Source of the DNA: Protea cynaroides
Taxonomy: Eukaryota; Streptophyta; Magnoliopsida; Proteales; Proteaceae
Direction of reading: 5' to 3'
DNA: 64,000 bases
Assembly: GCA_028583415.1 (NCBI GenBank)
Contig: CM053265.1
Span: 33,321,294 to 33,385,293 of the forward strand
The notes under the pieces were generated by a model. That model was not told the DNA's origin, made no database searches, and saw nothing but the letters and a program-made list of their open reading frames with translations. Position numbers and translations under genes: made by a program. This document shows, piece after piece, positions 31,936-43,731 of this stretch. How positions within the stretch are numbered: position 1 is the first letter of the stretch; the number at the start of each line of letters is the position of its first letter.

Positions 31936-34042
31936 TGTCACACCCCAATTCTGTACTATTCAGAATGATGTGATGAACAACTGATAAACCAACGGTTCAA
32001 CCAGGATCTCAAATAGGTTATCCCCGCGTTAACTAAACTTACACACATCCATAATCATAATCAGAGTAAATACACAATAGCGGAACTCTTATAATAACAT
32101 GGACTGAGAAACTAAGATGATATTAATAATTTAATAGCAAATTATTCTATTTTCAACTGAGACATAGATATTTAAATACCAAATACATCGCTTAATAAAT
32201 CCAATAAAGAAACCTACAAAATATCTAATCAAATACACACGAGTTGCACATACAAGAGGAGTCGTGTGTATCCACTTCAACTTCAGCTTCCATTGCTGCC
32301 ACGTTCCCGTACGCAGACGCATTCATATAGTCTTCAACGGTATAACCTGCATCATCAACTAAACATATTCGACGTCGAGGGGTGAGCACACATCACGGCT
32401 CAGTGAGTAGCCAAAACAATGCAACAATACATATGCATGCAAATCAATTTATATCTTTGGTCCGGCTTAAGGTTTGCAATATGCAATAGAAAGGTTTAGG
32501 TAGCCAAAGGTCACGTTTATTGACCCCGCCTCTATACACAAGTGTGTGACGTCACCCGTAGATCACGTTTATCGTCGACTCACATGCATCCAACCATGAA
32601 CATTATATAACAAAGGTTACGTTTATTGCTATATAGTGTCATACTGGGAGGGCTGCAAACTGGGCTCGCAACTAACCAATCCTAATGCCAAAAGTGTTTC
32701 CAAGGCCTCACCCCAGCATCCCTCAGAATGTCCATAGAAATAGAGCTAAGGCCCCCCGGTAGAGTCAGAGACTACAAGGACCGAGACCACCTCCCCTGAT
32801 ACTCTACGACTTAATAGTTCTGCTAAAGTAATGGCGATACGACGATGCCAATGCACAAGACTTGAGTTAGAGATAGAGCTAAAGTGCTGAGACCCGCCAA
32901 AGGTTAACATTTATTGACGTTCTCATCACACCACCCCTGATACTCGCTCGCATCAAGTACATCAACCACACACATACAAGCACATGTCTATTCCTATCAT
33001 CATCATCATGTTATAAACAACAAAGTAAATATGCATGAACAAGTAATAGAAATATTGGATGGCATGCTGTATGCACATTACAAACATATTCGCATAGAAT
33101 CAATCATGGCATAGGACTCAAGAAATAGAAAACAGTTTTTGTTATTAACCAATTTAGTTTGGAGTTCTGGTTCCTCACCTTACCTTGCTAATAGATACTT
33201 TTCCAAGCTTTAGAATCACCTTTACAGTGTTATTATATTGCTAGAAGACCTAACAAAGTCGATAGAATTTAATTAGAATTAATTCCAAATTTAAAAACAA
33301 TTCTGTTAACTGAGGGTCGGAGGTAGGGTCGGAGTCCTGATCGACCCTGGGTGCGACCCTCCCCAGATTCTGAACTTCCCGAACATTGAGGGTCGATGGT
33401 CAGGAACACCTAGGGTCGGATGGTCATCGACCCTCGGTGCGACCCTTTGTGAACTTTGGTCCAATTCCCTCTTTTAATCCATTCTTCGTGTTTGGGGTCC
33501 TATGGCTTGCTTCTACATTCCATTAAACATTCATTCCATGGTCTGGAACCATGAATCAACCACCTAGATAGTTTTCATGCATTCTTCTATGGTTTTTCAT
33601 GAAAACCTAACCATAGCTCGATGGTTTGGGTTTCTCCGAGATCACCCTCTCTCCAATAACTATCCCAAGGTCTGTAGAAACTCTTGGAATTAGTATCCAT
33701 ACCTGAGAAGATTACTTTTTCTTTGAAATTCTTCTCCTTTTTGCTAAGTTCTCTTCCTTGCCTTTCTTTTTCCTCTTTTCCTTCTCCTTTCTTTCTCTCA
33801 ATTCAATTAGGGTTGTGAAAGGAGTGAAAGTGGCTTAGGGACGTCCTTTAAATAGAGTAGGAATATCCTAAAATAAGTCCCTTTGAGATTAGGAAGGAGT
33901 CCCAATCAAAGAATAGGAAATTTCCTAATTCTATTTCCTTCGGTAACCGAGGGTCAATGGGAGGGTCGATGATCCCGTCGACCCTAGGGTTCTAAGCTGT
34001 CCGACCCTCCCTTCAAAACTGAGGGTCTAACTTTCTGTTTTG
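31936..34042 (-). repeat. 5' LTR of element C, truncated
   Basis: It starts TGTCACACCCC and matches the left LTR until TTTTG at 34042. The last part, including the terminal GGGTCTTACA and part of U3, is missing. It carries an exon copy at 32225-32346 and a GGGTCGA cluster at about 33310-33445. Confidence 0.92.
32225..32346 (-). CDS. LTR-borne 122 bp exon, element C 5' LTR
   Basis: ATG 32326 to TAG 32225-32227, 33 codons, with the acceptor at 32347. One change in the Cys motif (Glu to Met between the first two Cys); otherwise as in the other copies. Confidence 0.65.
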
Positions 34043-35079
34043 TGAAATGGAGGAATATTGAGATTCTAGACATCTAAGGGAGTGGAATAAGTCACATGCA
34101 CAATCAAGGATGACTCAACCAAACAAGAGTTAGATCCCTCATAAGGGCGATTGGGTAAACATTATCCAAGTCAATTTGAATTTGATTAAGCCATGTGTTC
34201 AGTCTTGGGACCTCATGATTCCGAAATGGATAATCAGTGGTACCAAGGTCTGGCCAATTGGATTACCGAATTCGATAAAATTGAAATGGATATATTAATC
34301 CGTCGTCCTTATTAGGGATGGTTAGCAAAAGCGGTTCATAGATGAACAAACTAGTAAATTTCTTCTTGACCATGGTATCTATGTCTTGACAGGGATTTTC
34401 TGTTCATTTTTTGAAATCGACGTGTTAATAATGAGAGATTCAATACATCGAGCTTACTTAATGAAGGGTGTATAGTGACCGTCTACTATGATGTAGAACA
34501 GGTGTATACATACCTCATACTCCCAATGGGTGAGAGTTCAAGATGCTCATCGTGTAGAATCTAACATGTTGACCAGTCGAGGACAAAAACGGGCAGAACT
34601 TCGACGTCTCGAACATGGATGTCATGGTTAAGCCATTTTTACTGGGTCGGTTCAGGGATAAATAAAAAAATAACAAACATTGGGCTACAATCTGGGTTAG
34701 GACGGAAAAGGCCACCTTGACGAGGATGGGGAAACCTATCACCGAATGCTCGATGAATAATGGGCCCCCAATCCCTTTATATACTATGTTGCAAGGATCC
34801 AAGCAACGTGGAGTAACATAACGCATTCCCAGGCGGACCCAAGAAACGCTCGTTAGAGGCTGTTCACCGGTCGTGGTCTCACAAAGAACAGGCCAAGGCT
34901 GTGTGTTTCTCCTAGCGGGCTGCCCCATATGCATGGGACCCGGTTCGGCTACTCGCACGAATGTGTGACTGAACCCATTCCCCCCAAAGCAATAATATAC
35001 AAGCATAAATATAGTATCCTGAAATCTAGCATCCAATTTACACAAGAAAAGTTCTCATTTAGGAGTTTGACATTTATAT
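34043..35079 (-). other. Leader of Tat/Ogre-like element, with an unassigned ORF
   Basis: A 176-codon frame occupies 35045-34515 on the minus strand. Its composition (many Cys, Phe and Val) and its start only 35 bp from the primer site do not look like a known Ogre ORF1. I recognise no domain and treat it as probably fortuitous. Nothing else coding is visible in this kilobase. Confidence 0.4.
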
Positions 35080-35096
35080 CCCCAGTGGAGTCGCCA
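35080..35096 (-). other. Primer binding site, Arg tRNA type
   Basis: On the minus strand TGGCGACTCCACTGGGG, one base inside the LTR end. This motif is familiar from Ogre/Tat elements primed by Arg tRNA. Confidence 0.75.
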
Positions 35097-35559
35097 CTGT
35101 GAGGACAAAGATGGAAATCTTTAGAATTCACCACCTAGATTTAGGTCTAGGACCTTAGAAATGTGAAATCTCACCCCAAGGTAAGACTTCGATTGACTCA
35201 TGACCCTTAGATTGGAATTCTGGTCCATCAGAGATTGGGTAAGTGTCAGGTTACGGTTATGGGAAGGGGTTAGGCACCCAAACCGCCCGATCGAAATCGG
35301 TCTCCTATACCTTTCCTATGCTAGACTCTATTTGCTAAGCCAAACCAAACCAAGGGGTTTGATATCATTAAACCGAATCTGTATCCATCAGATTCCCTAC
35401 GTATTACGGATTTATTCCGAAAATCAGGTTCACCATCGTAGTTCAGGTGTGATTAAAGTTTATGGCTGTGATTTATGCTTGTGCATGACTAAGTTCTTTG
35501 TTCAAGTTGAAATTTATGCTTGAAAGGCTGAGAAATCCTATGGGTTAGGATCTGGATAG

Positions 35560-36110
35560 TCCATGTGGACTGATAGATAGTCCTAGTGGATCTAAGAATA
35601 ACCCTATTTGGGTTAAAATATGGATAACCCTATCTGGGTTGAAATGGGAATGGAAATCCTAGTGGATCTATAGATAGTCCGAGTGGACTAAGGTAAATAT
35701 CCTAGTGGATCTATGGATAGTCCAAGTGGACTAAGGTTTGGATAACCCTTTTTGGGTTAAAATATGGGGGGTATCCTAGTCGATCTATGGATAGTCCAAG
35801 TGGACTAAAGTGTGGATCCGAATTTGGGTTTCTCCCAAATGGCCTACGTATCCTAGGGTTTGACCTAGGAATCAGAATCCGCGTAGTTCGGGAATGATGG
35901 GTGGATATCCTAGTGGATCTATGGATAGTCCAAGTGGACTAAGGTTTGGATAACCCCTTTTGGGTTGGAATATGGATAGATATCCTAGTGGATCTATGGA
36001 TAGTCCGACTGGACTAAGGTGTGGATCCGAATTTGGGATTTTCCCAAATGGCCTACGTATCCTAGGGTTTGCCCTAGGAATCAGAATCTGCGTAGTTCGA
36101 ACTGGATAAC
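35560..36110. repeat. Interspersed short repeats in long LTR
   Basis: Repeated units of the form TATCCTAGTGGATCTATGG, ATAGTCCAAGTGGACTAAGG and ATAACCCTTTTTGGGTTA alternate. Several are short inverted repeats (AGTCC...GGACT, AACCC...GGGTT). Two copies of a longer block (35822-35900 and 36014-36090) contain GGCCTACGTATCCTAGGG. Confidence 0.8.
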
Positions 36111-36599
36111 CCTATTCTAGGTTAATGATTGAGAACCTATTCTAGGTTTAGGGTTTAGAACCTATTCTAGGTTTAGGTTTTAGAACCTATTCTAGGTTTA
36201 GGGTTTGCCGAGGGGCAAATCGTCCTAAATTACCCTTTTCATTCTGAATTCTAATTTTGGAAGGTTTGGCAAAGAATTCTCTTTCTTTATTAAGGTTTTA
36301 TTATTCCCATTATGCCCTTCCCAAGAATGTGGGTGCTTAAATGCACGTCCCCATGCCTAGATTGTCTTCTAGAAGTGTGCAGATATGGCAGTTTGACTAG
36401 GGTTTTCCATAAAATAAGTTATTGCCAAAAAAAATAGAATATTCTATCTAAATATGGCACATAAAACATTTATGACAAGAAATTCACATACAGTAAGATT
36501 GTTTAAAAATCTTTCAAATATGGCATGTATTGCAAATAAGGCAAGAGCCTATATGGCATGATCTAGTAGGCTATCTTCTAAGCATGGCAAGACCCTAAT

Positions 36600-37566
36600 T
36601 GCCATTATCTTTCCATATTTAGGGTTTTCTACCCTAATTGCTATTTTCTTTTCATTTTAGGATTTTCTACCCAAATTGCTACTTTCTTTCCATTTTAGGG
36701 TTTTCTACCCTAATTGTAATTTTATTTCCATTTTTTAGGGTTTTCTACCCTAATTGCTATTTTCTTTCCATTTTTTAGGATTTTCTACCCTAAATGTTAT
36801 TTTCTTTCCATTTTAGGGTTTTCTACCCTAATTATTTTCTTTCCATTTTTAGGGTTTTCTACCCTAATTGTTATTTTCTTTCTATTTTTTAGAATTTTCT
36901 ACCCTAATTGTTATTTTCTTTCCATTTTAGGGTTTTCTACCCTAATTATTATTTTCTTTCCATTTTTTAGGGTTTTCTACCCTAATTATTATTTTCTTTC
37001 CATTTTATGGTTTTCTATCCTAATTATTTTCTTTCCATTTTTTAGTGTTTTCTACCCTAATTGATATTTTCTTTCTATTTTTTTAGGGTTTTCTACCCTA
37101 ATTGTTATTTTCTTTCCATTATAGGGTTTTCTACCCTAATTGTTACTTTCTTTCCATTTTGGGGTTTTCTACCCTAATTATTATTTTATTTCTATTTTTT
37201 AGGGTTTTCTACCCTAATTGTTATTTTCTTCCCATTTTAGGGTTTTTTACCCTAATTATTATTTTCTTTCTATTTTTTTAGGGTTTTCTACCCTAATTGT
37301 TATTTTCTTTCCATTTTAGGGTTTTCTACGCTAATTATTTTCTTTCCATTTTTTAGGGGTTTCTACACTAATTGTTATTTTCTTTCTATTTTTTAGGGTT
37401 TTCTACCCTAATTGTTATTTTCTTTCCATTTTAGGGTTTTCTACCCTAATTGTTATTTTCTTTCCATTTTAGGGTTTTCTACCCTAATTATTATTTTATT
37501 TTCATTTTTTAGGGTTTTCTACCCTAATTGTTATTTTCTTTCCATTGTAGAGTTTTCTACCCTAAT
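36600..37566. repeat. About 40 bp minisatellite with telo-box-like motif
   Basis: About 24 units of 38-42 bp, each with TTTTAGGGTTTTCTACCCTAATT followed by a TTTTCTTTCC-type stretch. Each unit holds TTTAGGG and CCCTAA facing each other around TTTCTA. It is not a telomere array because the motif is inverted and spaced. Confidence 0.9.
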
Positions 37567-37890
37567 TATGACAAAAAACATTTAATATAGCATGTGAGTA
37601 TGATCATTCCAATCATGGCAGTAATCATCCAATTATGGCAGTGTGACCATTCCAATTATGGCAGTGTGACCATTCCAATTATAGTAGTGTATGCATACGA
37701 GCATCCGAACATAGCATGTGAACAAATATAGCATCAAATATGGCATGTGAGAAACAACCAAAGCATATGAGAATCAATCAAAACATGATGGAACACGCAG
37801 CAAGATGACAGCTTTGTCAGGCTTGACCAAAATGGGCACATAGGGAACTGTACTTACTCAAAAAATTCTTAAAAGATATCCTCGAAAAGA

Positions 37891-38330
37891 GGACTCAGAG
37901 GCCAACATTTTGCCTCAAGGAAACTAATCCTGAAAGAGACAATAGGTAGGTCGAAAACATTCCCCAAGTACAGGCAAATACACTGGTCAGATCTGTTCCA
38001 GATTCTGGCCAGTGGTACTATAAAATCAATATAAAATCATATAGCTCATGAAAATAAAATCCTAATACATGGTCAGAAAGAGGACTCAGAGGCCAACATT
38101 TTGTCTCAAGGAACCTAATCCTAAAAGAGATCATAGGCAGGTCGAAAACATTCCCGAAGTATAGGCAATTACATTGGTCAGGTCTGTTCCAGATTCTGGC
38201 CAGTGGTACTATAAAATCAATATAAAATCATATAGCTCATGAAAATAAAATCCAAATACATGGTCAGAAAAAAGACTCAGAGGCCAACATTTTGTCTCAA
38301 GGAACCTAATGCAAACAGAGGCATCTTCCT
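37891..38330. repeat. 191 bp tandem repeat, about 2.3 copies
   Basis: GAGGACTCAGAGGCCAACATT recurs at 37890, 38081 and 38272, a constant 191 bp step, with the intervening sequence also repeated. Confidence 0.88.
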
Positions 38331-38419
38331 AATGCTAGACACCAATCTCAGACATGCATTTGGAGTATGCTTTGACTTTGAAAAAATAAACTGACAAAAG
38401 TGATGGGTGATTCATACCT

Positions 38420-38521
38420 CACGCTTCTTCTCTCTCCTTCTCTCCTTTGCATCTTCTCATCATCCTCTTTGTTGCCTCTCTGATCCTTCTCTCTTTTTCC
38501 TCTAGATCTTCTCTTCTTAAC

Positions 38522-38564
<43 letters not shown>

Positions 38565-39208
38565 TCTCTCTTTCTCTATTTTCTTCTTCTTCTCTTTTCT
38601 TTCGATTTTTTTTCTTTTCTCTCTCTCACTCAAGTTTTTCTCTCCCTCACCCACGTTCTCCTCTCTCTATGGTCTGGGAAAAGACCCCTCCTCTCTCTTC
38701 TCTTGCTTATTTATAATTTTTCTCTCCTTTTCTAGAAGATCCTTCTTTCCTTTCTTCTTTTTTCTAGAAAAATCTTTTTTTCTTCCTTTTTCTTCTTTCC
38801 TTTCTTCTTTTCCTTCCTTTTTCTCTTCTCCTTCTCCATTCCACACGTTCTCTATCTCTCCCTCTTCTTTTTTCTTCTCAAAATCTTTTTGGATTCTCTC
38901 AAAACCCTAAATCCCCTTCTCTTTCACATTTTTTTTTCTCTCCCCTCTTTCTTTTTTCTTCTCAAAATCTTTTGGATTATCCCAAAACCCTAAATCCCTT
39001 TCTCTTCCACGTTTTTTCTCTCCCCTCTTTCCTTTTTTTTTCTCAAAAATATTTTGGATTATCTCCAAAACCAAAATCCCCCTTCACTTTCACGTTTCTC
39101 TCTCCCCTCTTTCCTTTTTCTTCCCAAAATCTTTTGGATTATCATTTATATATAATAATATATATATTATATACATATATACACATATATTTAATAACAT
39201 ACATACAT

Positions 39209-39255
<47 letters not shown>
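38420..39255. repeat. CT-rich stretch and TA run within long LTR
   Basis: 38420-39135 is pyrimidine-rich with several AAACCCTAAATCCC-type telo-box motifs and repeats of a TTCTCAAAATCTTTTGGATT block. 39160-39250 is mostly TA. No genes. Confidence 0.8.
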
Positions 39256-39256
<1 letters not shown>

Positions 39257-39419
39257 AATATTGTGCACATAAATGAACTGATTCGAAATGGGTTGAGACT
39301 TAGGTTGGACCAAAACTGGTTTGAATTGAGTTGACTGGACTGATTGGAATTAACTGGGTTTTTTTTCCTTGTCATTTCACGGGTCATTCCCGTTGTTATC
39401 CCGCATGGAATTTTTCGAT

Positions 39420-40010
39420 GGCCTCTATTCCAAATTTTTTACATTCATTTTGTAGAACATTAAAAATGAGGAATATAGTAACTTGAATCACCTCATTTGG
39501 AAGTAAAATGGTCAACTTATGAATTTTTAAAGTTTAAGCGGACCAATTATCGATAATTTGGCTGACCATTCTGCATGAGATCCTTCGGAGGCTTCTACCG
39601 GAAATATTTTACGTCCACTTTGTAGAGCACTAAAAATGGAACATAATGAGACTGGAATCACTGGAATCCGATGTAGAACGGAAAAGATATGCAGCTTTGA
39701 AGTTCTGATGATAATTTTGCATGCAAGCTAGCATGGGACCCACTAGTGACTTCTACCTGGGATTTTTTTACGTCCACTTTGTAGAACATCATGAATGAAG
39801 AATAATGGTCTTGGAATCATCTGAATCTGATGTAGAACGGGAAAGATATGAAGCTTTGAAGTTCTAACGATCATTTTGCATGCAAGTTTGCATGGGACCC
39901 ACTGGTGACTTCTACCCGGGATTTTTTACGTCCACTTTGTAGAACATCATGAATGAAGAATAATGGTCTTGGAATCATCTGAATCCGATGTCGGATGATC
40001 AAGATATGAT
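39420..40010. repeat. About 158 bp tandem repeat, four diverged copies
   Basis: ACGTCCACTTTGTAGA recurs at 39611, 39770 and 39928 (steps of 159 and 158), with a more diverged copy at 39441. Units also share TTGGAATCATCTGAATC. Confidence 0.85.
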
Positions 40011-40321
40011 GATTTGAAATTCAAACGATCCGACTTAGGATAATTTGCATGGAGGCCCCTGGGATTATTTATAATAATTTCAGAAACCTCCCTTATATGT
40101 ATCATTCGACTAAAATGGTCATATCTTCCTCATTTGATATCGAAATTGAGCAATTCTGGTCTCGTTTAGAAGATAATTCCATGACCTATGCATCTATGTA
40201 GATAATAGCCCATGACCCTGCTGTGGGGATCAGTGGAGAATTACAAATCTTTGGGTTAAAGGTCAGAAACCTGCCATATTGGTTCACTTATGCCGAGGGT
40301 GGCAAAAATGGGGTGCTTACA

Positions 40322-41957
40322 CTATCTCTTTCCTCTTACTCACTTTCTTTTCTATATCTCCCTCTGTTTCTCTCTCTTTCTTTCTACTTCTCTCTCTCAG
40401 CTCTCTTTCAACTTCAATCACTTTCCCACTCTCTACTCTCTCTCTCTCCCTCTTTCTTTCTACTTCTCTCTCTACCTCTCATTCTCCCACTCTCTACTTC
40501 TCTCTTTCTGTCTCTCTCATTCACCTTCCCTCTCTCATTCACCTTCCCTCTCTCTCTCTCTCCTGTTCTACTATCTCTCTCTCTCTCACTCTCTTTTATA
40601 CTTCTCTTTCTCTCTTTCTCTATCTCTCTGTCTTTTTACTTCTCCCTCTCTCTCTCATATCTCTCTCTCACTCTCTTTTATACTTCTCTTTCTCTCTTTC
40701 TCTATCTCTCTGTCTTTTTACTTCTCCCTCTCTCTCTCATATCTCTTTCTACTTTACTTTTTTTCTCTCTTTCTATCTCTTTCTCTCTCTCTTTTTCCCT
40801 CTCTCTCTCTCTCCTCTTTCTCTCTTTCCCTTTTTCTACTCTCACTTTCTCTCTCTCCCTTTTCCCCATCTCTCTCTCTACTTCTCTCTCTCTTTCTCTT
40901 TCTCCGTCTCTTTTCACTTCTCTCTCTCTCTCTCTTTTCTACTCTCTCTCCTCTCTCTCTCTTTCTACTTCTCTCTTTCTCTCTCTTTCTACTCTCTCTT
41001 TTCCTTTCTCTCTCTTTTTACTTCTCCCTCTTTCACTCTCGTCTCTCTTTCTATTTCACATTCTCTCTCTATCTCCATCTCTTTCATTCTCTCCCTCTTT
41101 TTCTTTCTCTCTCTCCACTCTCTCTCTCACTCTATCTCCTTCTCCCTCCTTTTTCTCTCTCTTTCTTTCTACTTCTCCCTCGCTCTATCTTTCTCTCTCT
41201 CTCTCTCTCTTCCACTTCCCTCTCTCTCTCTCCCTCTCTCTCTACATCTCTTTCTCTCTATCCCTTTCTCTCTATCTCTACTTCGCTCTCTTTCACTTTC
41301 TCTCTCTCCTTTCTACTCCTCCCTCTCTCCCTTTTTCTCTCACTCTCATGACTTCTCTCTCTCCCTTTCTACTTCTCTCTCTCACTCTTTCCCTCTCTAC
41401 TTCTCTTTCTCTCCCTCTCTCTCTTTCTACTTTACTCTCACCCTACTTTCCCTCCCTCTCTCTCTATCTCATTCTTTCTGACTCGCTTTCTCTCTCGCTC
41501 TCTCTTTCTATGTCTCTTTTTACTACTCTGTCTCTCTCTCTACTTCTCTTTCTCTCTTTCTACTTCTCTCCCTCTCTCTCTACTTCTCTCTCTCTTTCTC
41601 ACTTTCTCTCTCTTATCTCTCTCGTTATCTCTCTATTTCTACTTCTCTCTCTTTAATTCTCTCTACATCTCTCTCTCTTTATCACTTCTCTCTTTCTACT
41701 TTTCTTTCTCACTCTCTCACTCACTCTCTCTCTCTTCTCTCTCTCTTTCTCTCTCTACTTCTCCCCTACTCTCTCTTTTTTGACTTCTCTCTCTTTCATT
41801 AATTCTCTACTTCTCTCCCTCTCTCTTTTCTCTCCCTCTTTCTTCTCTCTCTCCCCCTCTTTCTCTCTCTCTCTCTCTCTCTCAACTTCTCTCTCTCTCT
41901 CTCCTTCTATTTCTCTCTCTTTCTCAATCTCTACATCTCTCACTCTCTCATTCTCTT

Positions 41958-41998
<41 letters not shown>

Positions 41999-42192
41999 CC
42001 TTTTTCTCTCTCTCCCACTCTCTCTTTATCCCTCTCTTTCAACCTCTCTCTATTGACCATTCTACTTCTTTCCCTTTCTCATGGTCACTCTCTCTTTATC
42101 TCTTCTCTCTTTCTACTTTTCTTTCTCTCTCTCTCACTCACTCTCTCTCTTTATTTCTTACTACTTATTTCTCTCTATTTCTCTCGCCCTCC

Positions 42193-42224
<32 letters not shown>

Positions 42225-42723
42225 TTCTACTTCTCTCTTTCTCTTTCTCTCTCTACTTCTCCCCTACTCTCTCTCTTTCGACTTCTCTCTCTTTCTTTAA
42301 TTCTCTATTTCTCTCTCTCTTTTCTCTCCCTCTTTCTTCTCTCTCTCCCCCCCTCTCTCTCTCTTTCTACTTCTCTCCCTCTCTCCTTATATTTCTCTCT
42401 TCATCACTCTATACTTCTCTTACTCTCTCGTTCTCTTTCTACTCTCTCTCTCTCTCTTTCTCTCTCCCTTTTCTCTCTTTCTCACTGTCACTTTATCCCT
42501 CCCTTTCAACCTCTCTCCCTTTACCATTCTACTTCTTTCTCTTTCTCACTTTGTCACGCTCTCTCTCTCCCTCTCTCTGTCGACTTCTTTCTCTCTACAT
42601 ATCTCTCTCTCTCTCTTTTTCTCCCTCTATCTATTTTAACTTCTCTCTTTCCTCCTCTCTCCACTTCTCTCTCTCTCTCTCTTTTTCTCTTTTTACTTAT
42701 CTCACTTTATCACTCCCTACTTC
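40322..42723. repeat. CT-rich array, block 2
   Basis: Plus strand nearly pure pyrimidine. It has internal duplications: an 82 bp step (40587 and 40669) and a step of roughly 470-500 bp (41757 and 42255; 42023 and 42491). Long Ser/Leu/Phe/Pro reading frames here are by-products of stop-free pyrimidine codons. It ends ACTTC at the solo LTR. Confidence 0.9.
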
Positions 42724-42990
42724 TATCATACCCCAATTTTAGACTAACTAGAATGGTGTGATGAACCGTCAAGAAACCAATGGTTCAACCAGGATCTCAA
42801 ATATGCTATTCCACATATGATAAACCAAAACACATTCCACATTAATCAGAGGTAATAAAATAAATAACGAAAGTCTTATAGATAATGAACTGAGGTCTAA
42901 TCATGATAAATAATTAATATTCTATTTATTTCTATGTAACCAAAACATAACTTAATATATATTACAATATCCAAATACGAAAACTAAATA

Positions 42991-43112
42991 CTAAACGTAT
43001 CCACCGTTGAAACGCTCGCTTAACCAACCATGTTCGTTCTCCACAGCTTGCTCATTCATAGCCTCCACCCGTCTATATGTTGGCGTGTAGACAAAATCTT
43101 CAATCATAGTAC
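42991..43112 (-). pseudogene. LTR-borne 122 bp exon, diverged copy in solo LTR D
   Basis: Acceptor GATGTTGCAG|GT at 43113, frame open to TAG 42991-42993, exactly 122 bp. The Met codon is GTC and the Cys motif is lost, but the I-E-D-F start, an aromatic residue at the same position and the Glu-rich middle are kept. Confidence 0.5.
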
Positions 43113-43550
43113 CTGCAACATCAGAAACTAAAAAGAACTGCGCGCACGAGGGTCAGCTCTCAAACTTGAGCTTGGTGAGTAAACAAAACAATGCAACAAT
43201 ACATATGCATGCAATTAATTCATATCTTTGGTCTCGTATAAAGTTTGCAATGTGCTATAGAAAGGATAGGTGGCCGCCGCACCTCTATACATGAGTGTGT
43301 GGAAACGCCCAATGGAAACGGCACCGTCGCCCCACATGCACCCACCATGGACAATATCCACCCCATGAAAATGGCATGGCTGTACCGGTTGCCCATACCA
43401 ACACGTAAGCCCCTTTTGGCGAGGGCTTGCAAATTGGGCTCGCAACTAACCAACCCTAATGTCAAACAATGTATCCAAGGGCTCACCCCAAGATCACTTA
43501 ATACATCCATAGAGATAGAGCTAGGGTCTGGTGACCAGGCTGAACCACGA

Positions 43551-43731
43551 TTTCGATACTCCGATGGTTTTTCGTAAACTTTGTTTTCTTCTCTTCCTTT
43601 CTTTTTTTGGTATGCCGCTCTGCGTAAGGGAGCTCTAAGATCACATCTTTGGAATAAAATCCAGTTGGAAAAGGGCTGCAGGTTGGTGGCAAGCTTTGAA
43701 ACAAAGGCGCCAGCAGCTTGGTAAAGCCCCA
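43551..43731. other. About 180 bp insert of unknown origin in solo LTR D
   Basis: LTR homology breaks after TGAACCACGA and resumes at TGCCACGTCC; a second copy of these flanks at about 43848-43868 lacks the insert. The inserted sequence is more mixed in composition than its surroundings and not like any other part of the window. An organellar or host gene fragment is possible; I cannot identify it. Confidence 0.5.

Larger units (their letters stand above)
25212..34042 (-). mobile_element. Element C: chromovirus with gag deleted and one LTR truncated
   Basis: Left (3') LTR 25212-27519, pol 27515-31002, a deletion junction near 31090, C-terminal aORF 31088-31657, primer site 31921-31932, right (5') LTR 31936-34042. 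The right LTR stops about 190 bp short, where unrelated Tat/Ogre-like sequence begins, so no target duplication can be checked. Compared with B, about 2.9 kb covering gag, the divergent spacer and the aORF N-terminus are missing. Confidence 0.93.
34043..40321 (-). mobile_element. Truncated Tat/Ogre-like element: one long LTR plus leader
   Basis: Minus-strand LTR 40321-35098 starts TGTAAGCACCCC and ends ...CCTCACA. It is followed by an Arg-tRNA-type primer site (35096-35080) and about 1 kb of leader to 34043, where the element breaks off against the truncated LTR of C. An LTR of more than 5 kb with an Arg tRNA primer is typical of the Ogre branch of the Tat lineage. No gag or pol remains, so the assignment rests on the LTR size and primer. 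Confidence 0.7.
35098..40321 (-). repeat. Long LTR of Tat/Ogre-like element
   Basis: 5224 bp with TG...CA ends. It is gene-free and built from several internal tandem repeat families (annotated separately), CT-rich stretches and a TA run. The right end abuts the CT array at 40322. Confidence 0.7.

Noticed and set aside
34515..35045. 176-codon ORF as Ogre ORF1
   Set aside because: It starts almost at the primer site, has an odd composition and no recognisable motif. Kept only as an unassigned frame.
36600..37566. CRISPR-like array of about 40 bp repeats
   Set aside because: Units are contiguous without unique spacers, lie in a plant LTR and lack cas genes.
36600..37566. Internal telomere array
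   Set aside because: TTTAGGG is not in head-to-tail tandem; it alternates with its inverse at 38-42 bp spacing.
40223..41656. Long Ser/Leu/Phe/Pro reading frames in the CT array (also 23911-25249, 45147-46824, 58708-62512)
   Set aside because: Codons made only of C and T cannot be stops, so long frames arise by chance in all three plus-strand frames. Composition is low-complexity and no domain is visible.
40702..41943. Glu/Arg/Lys-rich minus-strand frames in the CT array
   Set aside because: They are the complement of the same repeats (GA-rich), short and without conserved motifs.
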